Assembly: GCA_021787535.1 (NCBI GenBank) | Contig: JAJYLR010000001.1 | Location: 447,687 to 492,320 of the forward strand | DNA: 44,634 nt | Source of the DNA: a bacterium | Lineage (GTDB): Bacteria > Patescibacteriota > CPR2 > UBA1875 > JAJYID01 | Reading direction: 5' to 3' | Part shown: positions 1 to 8,140 of the stretch, piece by piece | How positions within the stretch are numbered: the stretch's first letter is position 1 | Layout of the letters: each line of letters opens with the position of its first letter | Made by a program: the position numbers and the translations under genes | The notes under the pieces: model-generated | Told to the model about the DNA's origin: nothing | Databases searched by the model: none | The model's input: the letters and a program-made list of their open reading frames with translations, nothing else

Positions 1-290
1 AAAAGGCAGAGAAATTTGCTAAATACGGCATCAATATTATTGGGGTAGAATTGGCTCTGGAAGAGGATCATAATAAAACAGAAGATAAGGCCGGGTTTGT
101 TAAAGCTCTTATTAAAATTCCCGGTAAAGACATTGCCGTGAAAGGAGAAGGCAAAAACCTATATGCCGCAATAGATAAAATGGAAGAAAGAGCATCAAGA
201 GAACTTCGCGAACTAAAAAACAAGAACCTTCCTAAAAGCAAATTGGCAAGAAGCAAGGAAATTGTGAGACAGCTCTTCAGACGCGGATAA
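1..290 (+). CDS. hpf: Ribosome hibernation promoting factor, HPF/RaiA family (5' end cut off)
   Basis: Binds the 30S subunit and keeps idle ribosomes inactive. The reading frame is open from base 3, so the gene begins upstream of the window; the TTG at 51 is an internal codon, not the start. The visible 95 residues include the second half of the HPF fold: a strand, then VKGEGKNLYAAIDKMEER, which matches the strand-helix end of RaiA/HPF proteins, then a basic tail ending RRG. There is no long C-terminal dimerisation domain, so this is the short form. It lies about 85 bases upstream of secA, the same order as hpf-secA in Bacillus-type genomes. Family assignment is by recognition of the sequence pattern. 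Confidence 0.85.
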   Translation, partial: KAEKFAKYGINIIGVELALEEDHNKTEDKAGFVKALIKIPGKDIAVKGEGKNLYAAIDKMEERASRELRELKNKNLPKSKLARSKEIVRQLFRRG

Positions 291-300
291 TCCTGTTTAT

Positions 301-364
301 CATTCCGGACTCGATCTGGAATCCATATAAATAAATTCCGAATCCTGAATCGAGTTCAGGATGG
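301..364. repeat. REP-like imperfect palindrome between hpf and secA
   Basis: Two short palindromic arms (ATTCCGGACTCGATCTGGAAT and TCCTGAATCGAGTTCAGGA types) separated by an AT-rich linker. The same family recurs near 25539, 26114, 26186, 32719, 36501, 38667, 41540 and 43625. The right arm runs into the first possible secA start codon (361). Confidence 0.75.
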
Positions 365-375
365 CAAAAGATTAC

Positions 376-3060
376 ATGCTAAAAAATATATTTGGAAATC
401 CAAACAATAAAGAAGTAAAAAAGATTCAACCTATAGTCGATGAAGTTAATGCACTCGAAGATAAGGTTAAAAGTCTTAGTGATGCTAAAATTAAAAAGAA
501 AATCCAGGAAATCAAAGAGAAAGTCCAAAAAGAAATTGGGGAAAGTATCAAGAAAGATGAAGAGAAGAAAAATAAATCAGAAAAAATCAAAAAAATCCTG
601 GAACCATTTGTTCCTGAGGTATTTGCACTTGTAAGAGAGGTGTCGAAACGGCATCTGAAAATGCGCCACTTTGACGTTCAGATCACCGGCGGGTATGTCC
701 TGCATCAAGGCAAAATTGCCGAAATGAAAACCGGTGAAGGTAAAACGCTTGTCGCGACGCTTGCGGCCAGCTTAAATGCCCTGACCGGCCTCAGCGTCCA
801 TGTCGTCACTGTGAACGATTATCTGTCAAAAAGGGACGCTGGATGGATGGGAACGGTATATAACGCTCTCGGTTTAAGTGTCGGAGTAATAATTCATGAA
901 GAAGCTTTTGTTTATGACGAGAAGTTTGAAGATGACAATGCTCTTGATGAGAAAACCAAACATATGCGTCCCGTCACCAGACGCGAAGCATACGAAGCTG
1001 ATATTACATACGGTACAAACAATGAATTTGGATTCGACTACCTTCGTGACAATATGGTGCAGTCCTTGGAACAAATGGTTCAGCGCGAACTCAACTTTGC
1101 TATAGTTGATGAAGTTGACTCTATTTTAATTGATGAAGCCAGAACTCCGCTGATTATTTCTGCTCAAGCAGAAGAGTCGACAAGCAAATATTACCAATTC
1201 GCAGATCTTGCCGGCCGGTTAAAACGAGACAAAGATTATGTTATCGATGAGAAACAAAAAGCCGTGAGCTTGACTGATGAAGGAATAGCTGAGATGGAGC
1301 GAATGCTCGGAATGGATAATGTCTATGAAGAAGGCGGCATAGAAACAGTCCACCATATCGAACAATCTCTGAAAGCGGAAGCGTTATTTAAGCGTGATAA
1401 GGATTATGTAGTTAAAGACGGTGAAGTCGTGATAGTCGATGAGTTTACCGGCCGCCTCATGCTTGGCAGACGCTACTCGGAAGGGCTGCACCAGGCGATA
1501 GAAGCAAAAGAAGGTGTGGAGATTAAACGCGAATCCTTAACGCTTGCCACAATATCATTTCAAAACTATTTCCGGCTCTACACCAAACTTTCAGGTATGA
1601 CCGGTACAGCAGAAACAGAAGCGGAAGAGTTTCATAAAATATACGAGCTTGACGTCGTTGTGATCCCTACAAACAAACCAAACATCAGAGAAGACTTAAA
1701 CGATGTTATTTACAAGACAGAACTTGGAAAATTTAAAGCGATTGTTGAAGATGTAGCCAAGCGGCATGAAAAAGGCCAACCGGTTTTGATTGGTACAGTT
1801 TCAATTGAGAAAAATGAACTCTTAGGTGAAATGCTCAAAAGAAAGGGTATTAAGCATAACCTCTTAAATGCCAAATTTCACGAAAAAGAAGCTATGATCA
1901 TATCCGGTGCCGGAGAAAAAGGCGCGGTCACAGTCGCGACAAATATGGCTGGACGTGGTACTGATATAGTTCTTGATAAAGGCGTTATAGAACTTGGAGG
2001 ACTCCATGTTATCGGAAGTGAGCGCCATGAAGCAAGGCGTATCGACAATCAGCTTCGAGGCCGTTGCGGACGCCAGGGCGATCCCGGATCTACGCAGTTC
2101 TACGTATCTCTTGAGGATGATCTTATGAGAATTTTCGGCTCAGACAGGATCGGTGGAGTTATGGAAAAGCTCGGTTTACCGGAAGACCAGCCCATCCAGC
2201 ATAAAATGATTTCCAAATCTCTGGAAAGCGCTCAGCGCAAAGTAGAAGGACATAACTTTGACATACGAAAACACTTAGTCGAATACGACGATGTAATGAA
2301 TAAACAGCGCGAATATGTCTACGGGAAAAGACGAATGATCCTAGAAAACAGCGATTTAAAAACAGAAATCCTGGAGCATTTCAACGAAGCTAGCGAATAT
2401 TTGGTCAATGAAAATATCAATGCCCAGACAGAGGAGTTTAATGCGGATGATTTTATAAAAACTTTTGAAGCTATCGTCCCGACAGATAATACTTTTAAGA
2501 AAAAGATTCAAAAAGAAGATCCGGATAAAATAGTTGATCAAGCTATTTCCCATATCAAAAAACAATATGATGCTAGAGAAAAAGAGTTTACACCTGAAAT
2601 AATGAGAAATATCGAACGATCGGTATACCTTCACATTATTGATACGCTATGGATTGACCATCTAGACGCTATAGATCACTTGAGGGAGGGGATAGGGCTT
2701 CGAGCTTACGGCCAGATGGAGCCCCTGGTCGAATACAAGAAAGAATCTTACAGAATGTTTCAGCAATTTTTGGCAGGCATAAGAAGTGAAATAGTAAATA
2801 TGATATTCAAAGTGCATCTCCAGAATCCGGAAGCAGAAGAAAAGACTCGGCTCGAAAAACTGTCTGAAAACTCTGTAGAACAGGGGGCTGAGAACCAAGC
2901 AAATTCGAAAAACCAATCTCAAAACGCAAATATTATGCGCCGAGAAGCAGCCGGACAAGTCGAAAAAAATCAGACCGTTCAAAAGAATAATAAAGTCGGA
3001 CGAAACGATCCATGTCCATGCGGGTCAGGCAAAAAATACAAAAAGTGCTGCGGAAAGTAG
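376..3060 (+). CDS. secA: Preprotein translocase ATPase SecA
   Basis: Motor ATPase that drives unfolded secretory proteins through SecYEG; works at the inner face of the membrane. In the frame opening at 361 (899 residues) the Walker A region MKTGEGKT is at residues 122-129, the [11 protein letters not shown] Walker B at about 250-260, and [10 protein letters not shown] marks the second helicase domain. The C-terminus carries the zinc-binding SEC-C motif ([13 protein letters not shown]), which contacts SecB or ribosomes in other bacteria. ATG 376 is preferred because the protein then starts [10 protein letters not shown], as in homologues, while ATG 361 lies inside a REP-like palindrome; the ribosome-binding site is poor for both. 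Near-certain function; only the start is open. Confidence 0.97.
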   Translation: MLKNIFGNPNNKEVKKIQPIVDEVNALEDKVKSLSDAKIKKKIQEIKEKVQKEIGESIKKDEEKKNKSEKIKKILEPFVPEVFALVREVSKRHLKMRHFDVQITGGYVLHQGKIAEMKTGEGKTLVATLAASLNALTGLSVHVVTVNDYLSKRDAGWMGTVYNALGLSVGVIIHEEAFVYDEKFEDDNALDEKTKHMRPVTRREAYEADITYGTNNEFGFDYLRDNMVQSLEQMVQRELNFAIVDEVDSILIDEARTPLIISAQAEESTSKYYQFADLAGRLKRDKDYVIDEKQKAVSLTDEGIAEMERMLGMDNVYEEGGIETVHHIEQSLKAEALFKRDKDYVVKDGEVVIVDEFTGRLMLGRRYSEGLHQAIEAKEGVEIKRESLTLATISFQNYFRLYTKLSGMTGTAETEAEEFHKIYELDVVVIPTNKPNIREDLNDVIYKTELGKFKAIVEDVAKRHEKGQPVLIGTVSIEKNELLGEMLKRKGIKHNLLNAKFHEKEAMIISGAGEKGAVTVATNMAGRGTDIVLDKGVIELGGLHVIGSERHEARRIDNQLRGRCGRQGDPGSTQFYVSLEDDLMRIFGSDRIGGVMEKLGLPEDQPIQHKMISKSLESAQRKVEGHNFDIRKHLVEYDDVMNKQREYVYGKRRMILENSDLKTEILEHFNEASEYLVNENINAQTEEFNADDFIKTFEAIVPTDNTFKKKIQKEDPDKIVDQAISHIKKQYDAREKEFTPEIMRNIERSVYLHIIDTLWIDHLDAIDHLREGIGLRAYGQMEPLVEYKKESYRMFQQFLAGIRSEIVNMIFKVHLQNPEAEEKTRLEKLSENSVEQGAENQANSKNQSQNANIMRREAAGQVEKNQTVQKNNKVGRNDPCPCGSGKKYKKCCGK

Positions 3061-3137
3061 TTCGACAATATAAAGTTTTTATGGTATCATAATGCCTTGA
3101 GTTTTTAAAAACGTGTTCCTTCAACAAGGGAGGAAGT

Positions 3138-3329
3138 ATGTGGATACTTAATCTGATATTTCTGACCCTACTTTTTGTCTTATCTTATGTTCTCTGTTTG
3201 CCAGTTTCGGTCGTTCGAGCACTGAAAAAATGGAAAAAGGGAGCAACTGCACCAGTCGTGTTTTACACAACCTTTGAAATTCCGGGTAAGATTACTCTAT
3301 CCATTCTCAAAGTTATCGTAAAAAGCTAG
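3138..3329 (+). CDS. Small membrane protein, cassette A first ORF (63 aa)
   Basis: Not recognised. Strong ribosome-binding site (GGGAGGAAG) directly before the ATG. Residues 1-26 are a hydrophobic membrane segment, followed by a basic stretch (KKWKKG) and a second weakly hydrophobic C-terminal part. First of three consecutive tiny ORFs with similar ribosome-binding sites, closed by a double hairpin terminator. A possible promoter lies at 3061-3090 (TTCGAC, 18 bases, TATCAT). The positive-inside pattern suggests the N-terminus faces outward. No function can be assigned. Confidence 0.6.
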   Translation: MWILNLIFLTLLFVLSYVLCLPVSVVRALKKWKKGATAPVVFYTTFEIPGKITLSILKVIVKS

Positions 3330-3342
3330 GAAGGAGAGATAA

Positions 3343-3480
3343 ATGAAAAAACTCATACTGGCCGCTACGGGTATAGCAGCAATCATATGGGTATTTCGAG
3401 ATAACATCTCGATATTCTTACAAAGTTGCGATGAACACATGTGCAAGGTTCTCGGTGTTCACTACACAGGAAAAATCTAA
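3343..3480 (+). CDS. Small membrane protein, cassette A second ORF (45 aa)
   Basis: Not recognised. AAGGAGAG sits just upstream of the ATG, a near-ideal ribosome-binding site. The protein opens MKKLILAATGIAAIIW, one membrane helix, then a polar tail with two cysteines (residues 29 and 34). Its helix end, IIWVFRDNI, resembles LLGWICRDEI of the next ORF, so the two may be diverged copies. It begins 13 bases after the previous stop. Confidence 0.6.
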   Translation: MKKLILAATGIAAIIWVFRDNISIFLQSCDEHMCKVLGVHYTGKI

Positions 3481-3504
3481 GTAATATCCAGGGAGGTGAA
3501 TATT

Positions 3505-3663
3505 TTGCACAAGTTCAAGATTTTCAGCTGGATGTCCATCTTAATCCTTCTTGGCTGGATTTGCCGGGATGAGATTCGCGAACATCTAGAAACACGCCGC
3601 AACCATCAAAGATACTCTGATGACTGGGGTAGAATGGAAGGTGCTATGCTGCACTGCCGATAA
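3505..3663 (+). CDS. Small membrane protein, cassette A third ORF (52 aa, TTG start)
   Basis: Not recognised. Start chosen at TTG 3505 because GGGAGGTGA lies at the right distance and the frame is open to the stop. A helix at about residues 7-19 (SWMSILILLGWIC) is followed by a charged tail (RDEIREHLETRRNHQR) and a cysteine near the end. A terminator follows within 60 bases. Resembles the preceding ORF around the helix end. Confidence 0.55.
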   Translation: MHKFKIFSWMSILILLGWICRDEIREHLETRRNHQRYSDDWGRMEGAMLHCR

Positions 3664-3681
3664 AAAGCAACACAAGAGGCG

Positions 3682-3744
3682 GGAACTCCCAAATTTTTGG
3701 GAGTTCCAATCGCGGCTCGAAGAAGATCTTCGAGTCTTTTTTTG
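3682..3744 (+). terminator. Double hairpin terminator after cassette A
   Basis: First hairpin 3682-3707 (GGAACTCCC / GGGAGTTCC), second 3716-3734 (CTCGAAGA / TCTTCGAG) followed by a T tract. The second is a standard intrinsic terminator. Confidence 0.85.
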
Positions 3745-3817
3745 TATAAACAACCATTTAAGAAAAAACGATTCTGCATTAGTATTTCACCTAGCAACTT
3801 ATTAACTAACCAACTAT

Positions 3818-4261
3818 ATGGAGCTTACAAGTCCCGCATTTGAAAACGATGAAACAATACCTGCAAGATATACTTGCGACGGCGAAAATATCAGCCCGCC
3901 TTTTGAGATTGTCGATATTCCCGATCATACCAAATCATTTGCTATGACTATGATCGACCCTGACGCGCCAAACGGCACCTTTATTCACTGGACACTCTGG
4001 AATATTTCACCAATTACCACCTTTATTGAGGAGGACGCTGCGCCGCCGGAAGCGATTCAAGGAAAAAATAGTGCCGGCCAATCAAAATATATGGGTCCCT
4101 GCCCGCCACAAGGTGCAGAACATCGTTACGTTTTCACTCTCTATGCCTTAGACACGGCAATACATCTGGCCGAGGATGCTGCTATAGAAAAACTTGAAGC
4201 ATATATTGAAAACCACAATCTGGCAGAAGCTGAACTTATAGGAAGATATGGGAGAACATAA
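3818..4261 (+). CDS. YbhB/YbcL family PEBP-like protein
   Basis: Member of the phosphatidylethanolamine-binding (Raf kinase inhibitor-like) family. The 147 residues cover the usual length of the bacterial form. The ligand-pocket signatures are present: DPDAP at 47-51 with a nearby His (HWTLWNI), and GPCPPQGAEHRY at 93-104. No signal peptide, so probably cytoplasmic. The cellular role of bacterial members is not settled; small-ligand binding or inhibition of an enzyme is inferred from the fold. The next gene starts directly after its stop codon, so the two are probably co-transcribed. Confidence 0.9.
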   Translation: MELTSPAFENDETIPARYTCDGENISPPFEIVDIPDHTKSFAMTMIDPDAPNGTFIHWTLWNISPITTFIEEDAAPPEAIQGKNSAGQSKYMGPCPPQGAEHRYVFTLYALDTAIHLAEDAAIEKLEAYIENHNLAEAELIGRYGRT

Positions 4262-4654
4262 ATGAAAAGTCTGATTATCCAAACAAAACAGAAAAAAGAA
4301 GTGGCAGACATAACCGCCGTTATTGATGAAGCGATAGAACTTGAAAATAGCGAAAATGCCTATCTTTGCCACATCTTTATAACCCACACTACAGCTTGTC
4401 TCGCCACTTGTGATCTCGATCCTGGCACAGATCTCGACATGCTCGATGCTTTTGATAAAATAATTCCTAAGTTAAACTATCGCCATCCGCATGACCCGAG
4501 CCATGTTCCCAATCATATTTTATCCTCAATAATCGGTGCATCTGTGACAATTCCGGTTGTCAAAGATAAGCTTTTTCTCGGCCGCTGGCAAAGAGTGGTT
4601 CTCGTCGAACTCGACGGCCCGAAAGACAGAGAAGTGATAATTAATCTGATTTAA
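4262..4654 (+). CDS. yjbQ: YjbQ/UPF0047 family protein
   Basis: The 130 residues show the family signature throughout: HTTA at 42-45, HPHDPSHVPNHILSSIIG at about 75-92 with conserved histidines that form a metal site in solved structures, and the closing GRWQRVVLVELDGP. YjbQ of E. coli has weak thiamin phosphate synthase activity, but the true role is unclear. It directly abuts the PEBP-like gene. Identification is by family motif; the function is known only in outline. Confidence 0.92.
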   Translation: MKSLIIQTKQKKEVADITAVIDEAIELENSENAYLCHIFITHTTACLATCDLDPGTDLDMLDAFDKIIPKLNYRHPHDPSHVPNHILSSIIGASVTIPVVKDKLFLGRWQRVVLVELDGPKDREVIINLI

Positions 4655-4665
4655 GCACGATAAGA

Positions 4666-4694
4666 TTGACAAAATCTTCATTTTCATTTATAAT
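4666..4694 (+). promoter_or_regulatory. Promoter of cassette B
   Basis: TTGACA (4666-4671), 17-base spacer, TATAAT (4689-4694): perfect matches to both hexamers, starting 12 bases after the yjbQ stop. Confidence 0.8.
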
Positions 4695-4731
4695 CTCTAA
4701 GTCCTGAAATTTTTTCAACCAGGGGAGGTTG

Positions 4732-4896
4732 ATGCACATGCTTCGGAAATCAATATTTATCATTGGCATAATATGTTTACTGCTAGCTTTGAAATTAGTC
4801 AGCAGACATATTAACAGGAGGAAAACAAGCAATCCTAGAATTCATTTTGCCGGATTTTTCGATCCGGGCTGGGGCTATATTAAAAAGGAGAGTTGA
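4732..4896 (+). CDS. Small membrane protein, cassette B first ORF (54 aa)
   Basis: Not recognised. AGGGGAGG precedes the ATG by a few bases. One hydrophobic helix (about residues 6-24) is followed by a basic stretch (SRHINRRK) and a polar, aromatic tail. Its stop codon overlaps the next start (TGATG). Both genes of the cassette begin with the same stretch GTTGATGCACATG or AGTTGATGCACATG, so their translation starts look duplicated. Confidence 0.65.
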   Translation: MHMLRKSIFIIGIICLLLALKLVSRHINRRKTSNPRIHFAGFFDPGWGYIKKES

Positions 4897-5363
4897 TGCA
4901 CATGAACCACAAAAGCGTTCTGGGAGTATTACTGGGAGTTTCATTGGTTATCATCGGAATTTTGGAAGTTTTTGCCAGGGCTCCGGAGGCAAGAAATGCG
5001 GTCGGGTATCTTTTCATGATACTTTTATGTATCATCGGAATCGTGATCATGGGAGTTGTGATATTCCGGGATAAAGAAGTATACGAACGGTTTTTCCTGG
5101 GCGGCATCGGAGTAATGACTCTGGTTATCCCGATATTACTCACAATATTACTTCTTCCGTGGAAAAACGCAGATGTAGGAATATTGGCGCTCATTATCGC
5201 TATCTTTCTTGCAGGGCTTTTCATGCTCCTGCAAGGAATAGCTCTGAGCAGACCGGTAAAACTAACATTAGATGATTTCAATGATCCTTATTGTCCAGTC
5301 TGCGACAACATATTTCCTTTCGCAAACAAGGATGATAATTGTCCAAATGGCTGTTTGCCATAA
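4896..5363 (+). CDS. Four-helix membrane protein with C-terminal zinc-ribbon-like tail (155 aa)
   Basis: Not recognised. The start at 4896 is chosen because AAGGAG lies 5-6 bases upstream and it overlaps the stop of the previous ORF. About four hydrophobic segments lie in the first 120 residues. The tail has CPVC followed by about 12 residues and then CPNGC, a pattern that could bind one zinc ion. Translationally coupled to the 54-residue membrane protein, and closed by a terminator. The combination of a membrane bundle and a small cysteine knuckle suggests a regulatory or assembly role, which is only inference. Confidence 0.75.
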   Translation: MHMNHKSVLGVLLGVSLVIIGILEVFARAPEARNAVGYLFMILLCIIGIVIMGVVIFRDKEVYERFFLGGIGVMTLVIPILLTILLLPWKNADVGILALIIAIFLAGLFMLLQGIALSRPVKLTLDDFNDPYCPVCDNIFPFANKDDNCPNGCLP

Positions 5364-5380
5364 ACCACTATTCAAGGACA

Positions 5381-5409
5381 AAAGGGACGGCCCCGCGCTG
5401 TCCCTTTTT
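5381..5409 (+). terminator. Intrinsic terminator of cassette B
   Basis: AAAGGGAC and GTCCCTTT arms around a GC-rich loop, ending in a T run. Confidence 0.85.
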
Positions 5410-5487
5410 CATTTTCATGTTTTTGAACATATTAAAACTGTTTTGATTTTCATATATTAGTATTGTTGTTAAATTAAGGGGGTCAAG

Positions 5488-5853
5488 ATGCCAAAGGTTA
5501 TACATTTTGAATTCGGAGCAGGCGATCCGAAAAGAGCTATAAAGTTCTATGAAGACGTTTTTCAATGGAAAGCCACAAAATACCCGGGTAATGTGGATTA
5601 CTGGCTAATCAAAGCCGGGGATGACAAAGAGATGGGCATAAACGGTGCGATTACTCCAAAACAGAAGGGTTGGAATATCTCAAATAGCATAGCCGTTCAT
5701 TCAGTCGACGAATTTATTGAGCGAATAGAAATGCATGGCGGGGAAGTGACGACAGAAAAAATGGCTATTCCCAAAATGGGCTATATGGCATATTTCAAAG
5801 ACACAGAAGGAAACACATTGAGTATTTTTGAAACTGACCCGAACGCCAAATAA
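5488..5853 (+). CDS. VOC superfamily (glyoxalase/bleomycin-resistance-like) protein
   Basis: A single 121-residue protein with the two beta-alpha-beta modules of the vicinal oxygen chelate fold: the N-terminal IHFEFGAGDPKRAIKFYEDV and the C-terminal MAYFKDTEGNTLSIFE, each carrying a typical metal-ligand position (His/Glu). Members include glyoxalases, dioxygenases and resistance proteins; the substrate cannot be told from sequence. A strong ribosome-binding site (AAGGGGGT) precedes the ATG. It stands alone between a terminator and the promoter of the next gene. Confidence 0.85.
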   Translation: MPKVIHFEFGAGDPKRAIKFYEDVFQWKATKYPGNVDYWLIKAGDDKEMGINGAITPKQKGWNISNSIAVHSVDEFIERIEMHGGEVTTEKMAIPKMGYMAYFKDTEGNTLSIFETDPNAK

Positions 5854-5862
5854 CTTAAATTT

Positions 5863-5891
5863 TTGTATTAAACGAGTGATGGGTTTATAAT
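5863..5891 (+). promoter_or_regulatory. Promoter of the 114-aa unknown gene
   Basis: TTGTAT (5863-5868), 17 bases, TATAAT (5886-5891). The ATG follows at 5923 after an AGGAGG site. Confidence 0.75.
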
Positions 5892-5922
5892 TGCGTTTTC
5901 AAAGTACCTTAGGAGGTAGAAG

Positions 5923-6267
5923 ATGCTTTCTCTTGCGCATCCGGCAGTCCATATTTCGAGCTTTGTAAAAGACAGAAATGTTGCTGAAATTTTTACCATA
6001 AAAGAGTTTAGCGAAACCTTGACCGGCAAAAAATTCTGGACATTGGATATCCTACATGGCTTTATCAAAGACAAAAATTTCTTGAAATCAGCCAATCGGG
6101 ATCGCAAAATACTCATTGATCTCCTTCATATTGAAGAAGTTCAAGAGATATCATTCCGGCGCAATATTCTTTCAGTGCGTGTTTCGAGTAGTGAAAAATG
6201 GAATGAGGTTTTGCCACAAATTGACGAAATTATGAAAGAATATCAGATCAAACTGAGATACCGATAG
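5923..6267 (+). CDS. Unrecognised 114-aa cytoplasmic protein
   Basis: Not recognised. It has its own promoter, a strong TAGGAGG ribosome-binding site and its own terminator, so it is a single-gene transcript and very likely real. No membrane segment or cysteine motif. The N-terminal half is mixed, with the pattern FTIKEFSETLTGKKFWTLDI; the C-terminal half looks like beta-alpha (ISFRRNILSVRVSSSEKWNEVLPQ) and may be a small binding fold. The stop codon lies inside the first arm of its terminator. Confidence 0.75.
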   Translation: MLSLAHPAVHISSFVKDRNVAEIFTIKEFSETLTGKKFWTLDILHGFIKDKNFLKSANRDRKILIDLLHIEEVQEISFRRNILSVRVSSSEKWNEVLPQIDEIMKEYQIKLRYR

Positions 6268-6318
6268 GCGCGCTTTTTACAGGCGCGCCTATCGCCTGGC
6301 CCTAGACGGGCTTTTTTT
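6262..6318 (+). terminator. Terminator after the 114-aa gene
   Basis: GATAGGCGCG / CGCGCCTATC hairpin, followed by a second small hairpin (GCCC..GGGC) and a run of seven T. The first arm overlaps the stop codon. Confidence 0.85.
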
Positions 6319-6409
6319 ATGCTTATTTTTATGTTACAATATTTCTGCCGGAGGTGAGATTTCCTCTGGTATTTTGATAAATGCAACGCGAACAAAAGGA
6401 CGTGAAAGC

Positions 6410-7015
6410 ATGAACCTTTATAACATTATAATATTCATTCTGGGAGCATATCTTCTGGGTTCAATCCATTTCGGGCTGATAGTCGGAAAGACTAAAGGGA
6501 TCGACATCCGAAAAGACGGAAGCGGTAACGTCGGAACAACAAATGTCTTCCGACTGCTCGGCAAAGGATGGGGGACAGTCGTTTTCATTTGCGACACGCT
6601 GAAGGGTTGGATACCGGTTTTTCTGGCGCTTCACTTGACCGGATCTGTAACTTTAGCAGTTCTGACAGCCGGTGCTGTTATCCTCGGACATACTTTTTCC
6701 GTTTTCCTGAAGTTCAAGGGTGGGAAAGGAGTGGCAACTGGACTGGGAACTATCATCTCGCTTATGCCTCTCCTGGCAGCAATCGTATTTATCGAGTTCT
6801 TTGTCATATTCTACCTCGGCAGAATAGTTTCTCTAGCTTCTCTATCAGCTATAGGAACACTGTTAGTTTTGGTTTTTGCGACTAAACAACCTCTAGCACT
6901 CGAAATATTTGTATCACTCAGCACACTGCTCATCTTTTATGCACACAGATCAAACATTGTCCGTCTATTTAAAGGCACTGAAAACAAATTCGGAAAAGCA
7001 AGGAGAACAACATGA
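6410..7015 (+). CDS. plsY: Glycerol-3-phosphate acyltransferase PlsY
   Basis: Integral membrane enzyme that transfers an acyl group from acyl phosphate to glycerol-3-phosphate, the first step of phospholipid synthesis. All family motifs are present in 201 residues: GSxxxGxxxGK near the N-terminus, GSGNVGTTNVFR at 37-48, GHTFSVFLKFKGGKGVATG from 93, and HRSNIVRL near the end. About five membrane helices. The ATG at 6410 is chosen for its AAAAGGA site; an upstream in-frame TTG at 6374 lacks one. Its stop overlaps the next start (ATGA), so three genes form an operon. A CCGGAGG / CCTCTGG hairpin lies in the leader at about 6348-6369. Confidence 0.96.
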   Translation: MNLYNIIIFILGAYLLGSIHFGLIVGKTKGIDIRKDGSGNVGTTNVFRLLGKGWGTVVFICDTLKGWIPVFLALHLTGSVTLAVLTAGAVILGHTFSVFLKFKGGKGVATGLGTIISLMPLLAAIVFIEFFVIFYLGRIVSLASLSAIGTLLVLVFATKQPLALEIFVSLSTLLIFYAHRSNIVRLFKGTENKFGKARRTT

Positions 7016-7341
7016 GAGAAGCAATGAAAGAAATGGCGCAACAACTTTCTGATCTTAGAAATATCGCGTATATAAAAGGCAGCGATCAAAGCTCAGATGA
7101 TTGCGAGTACTGCATGGCCGCCGCCGCCGTAACAATGGTTATCGAGCATGAGCTTGATGAGATGTATCTAGAAGACAAGGTAGATCATTCGCGTCTTAGA
7201 ATACTTGTCGAAGCCCTAGGCGCAATAACCGAACCTATTTCTGACCCTGAAATCAAGGAACTGACTGAGAAAATCACCAGTTCTCGGTATAAGATAGCAA
7301 CTCGATACCAACCTTTACCTGCCCATCAGGAGCCATCATGA
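7012..7341 (+). CDS. Unrecognised 109-aa helical protein in the plsY operon
   Basis: Not recognised. It overlaps plsY by four bases (ATGA) and is overlapped in the same way by the next gene, so translation of all three is coupled. The protein looks mostly helical and acidic, with a CEYC pair at about residues 31-34 next to an alanine run. No membrane segment. The position suggests a role linked to membrane lipid synthesis, but nothing in the sequence proves that. Confidence 0.75.
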   Translation: MREAMKEMAQQLSDLRNIAYIKGSDQSSDDCEYCMAAAAVTMVIEHELDEMYLEDKVDHSRLRILVEALGAITEPISDPEIKELTEKITSSRYKIATRYQPLPAHQEPS

Positions 7342-7751
7342 TCAATGCTATTTCTCACATAGCAGATATACTGATGATTCAAAGAAGCGCAACAGAGTTC
7401 ATGAATGACCGGATAGTTTATTTGGTCACTCAGGAAGCACCTATAGCGAATTTCTATTTCCTGGATAGCTTGATAGTCTTTGAACGAAAAGGCAAGTGGC
7501 AAAAAGGGGAAATAGAAATTCTAGAAAAGGCCTTGCATAAAATAGGCATTGATGAGCCGATGAAAGTACATCAAACGGCTCTTCCTATTGATCCACAGAC
7601 CGGACAAGATCTTCTGCTAAAAAGAAATGAGCTGTCAACAAAACTCAAAAAATGGTTTGAATGGATCATCCCTCTTTCGGTTTCTGTTTCAATCTTAATA
7701 TTTGTTGAGGGCTTCATCATCTATGATACATTAACCGGAATGAATAAATAA
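7338..7751 (+). CDS. Unrecognised tail-anchored protein in the plsY operon (137 aa)
   Basis: Not recognised. Soluble N-terminal part of about 108 residues, then one hydrophobic helix (IIPLSVSVSILIFVEGFIIY) close to the C-terminus, so it is probably a tail-anchored membrane protein facing the cytoplasm. The start overlaps the preceding stop (ATGA). A double terminator follows. Third gene of the plsY operon. Confidence 0.75.
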   Translation: MINAISHIADILMIQRSATEFMNDRIVYLVTQEAPIANFYFLDSLIVFERKGKWQKGEIEILEKALHKIGIDEPMKVHQTALPIDPQTGQDLLLKRNELSTKLKKWFEWIIPLSVSVSILIFVEGFIIYDTLTGMNK

Positions 7752-7754
7752 AGA

Positions 7755-7807
7755 AGGGCCGAACACCGACGATTCGGCCCTCTAAGACCACATATTTGGT
7801 CTTTTTA
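7755..7807. terminator. Double, two-way terminator between convergent genes
   Basis: AGGGCCGAA / TTCGGCCCT and AGACCA / TGGTCT hairpins followed by T runs; the second also ends the minus-strand gene at 7805. Confidence 0.85.
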
Positions 7808-8011
7808 TTTTTTATTAATATACTTCCAGAGAGCAATAATTGCCATAATGAGCACAACAATAACTAGGATATAAACTATCCATATAAAGACAAAAGCGAA
7901 GCCGGAGTTTCCGCCCGTCATATTCTGTACGTTATCATAGTTCATCATCGGCATACCGTATAAACCGTCTCCATGAGCGAGTATTGCACTGCCTAATGCT
8001 AAATAATTCAT
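7805..8011 (-). CDS. Small Met-rich membrane protein next to the copper module (68 aa)
   Basis: Not recognised as a named family. Start at the ATG whose complement is 8009-8011, because a GGAG site lies 7 bases upstream; a longer in-frame start at 8074 lacks one. After a short N-terminus comes a segment with one His and four Met (HGDGLYGMPMMNYD...M, residues 13-31), then one long membrane helix (about 38-63) and a lysine end. Met/His-rich stretches outside the membrane are common in copper-handling proteins, and the divergent neighbours are copper and thiol genes, so copper binding is a reasonable inference. Its start faces the promoter of the DsbA-like gene. Confidence 0.7.
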   Translation of the reverse strand: MNYLALGSAILAHGDGLYGMPMMNYDNVQNMTGGNSGFAFVFIWIVYILVIVVLIMAIIALWKYINKK

Positions 8012-8079
8012 TTTAAATCTCCATTTTGATGCAACAACGTTAACATACATTCCAAAAGAAGCAAACCTTAACAAAAATC

Positions 8080-8108
8080 TTGACCTTTTGCCGAATACAA
8101 ATTAGCAT
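8080..8108 (+). promoter_or_regulatory. Promoter of the DsbA-like gene
   Basis: TTGACC (8080-8085), 17-base spacer, TAGCAT (8103-8108). The -10 box and the spacer string GAATACAAA are shared with the promoter at 9001. Confidence 0.75.
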
Positions 8109-8140
8109 TTAATTTAATCAATAATGGAAGGCGCAAAATA

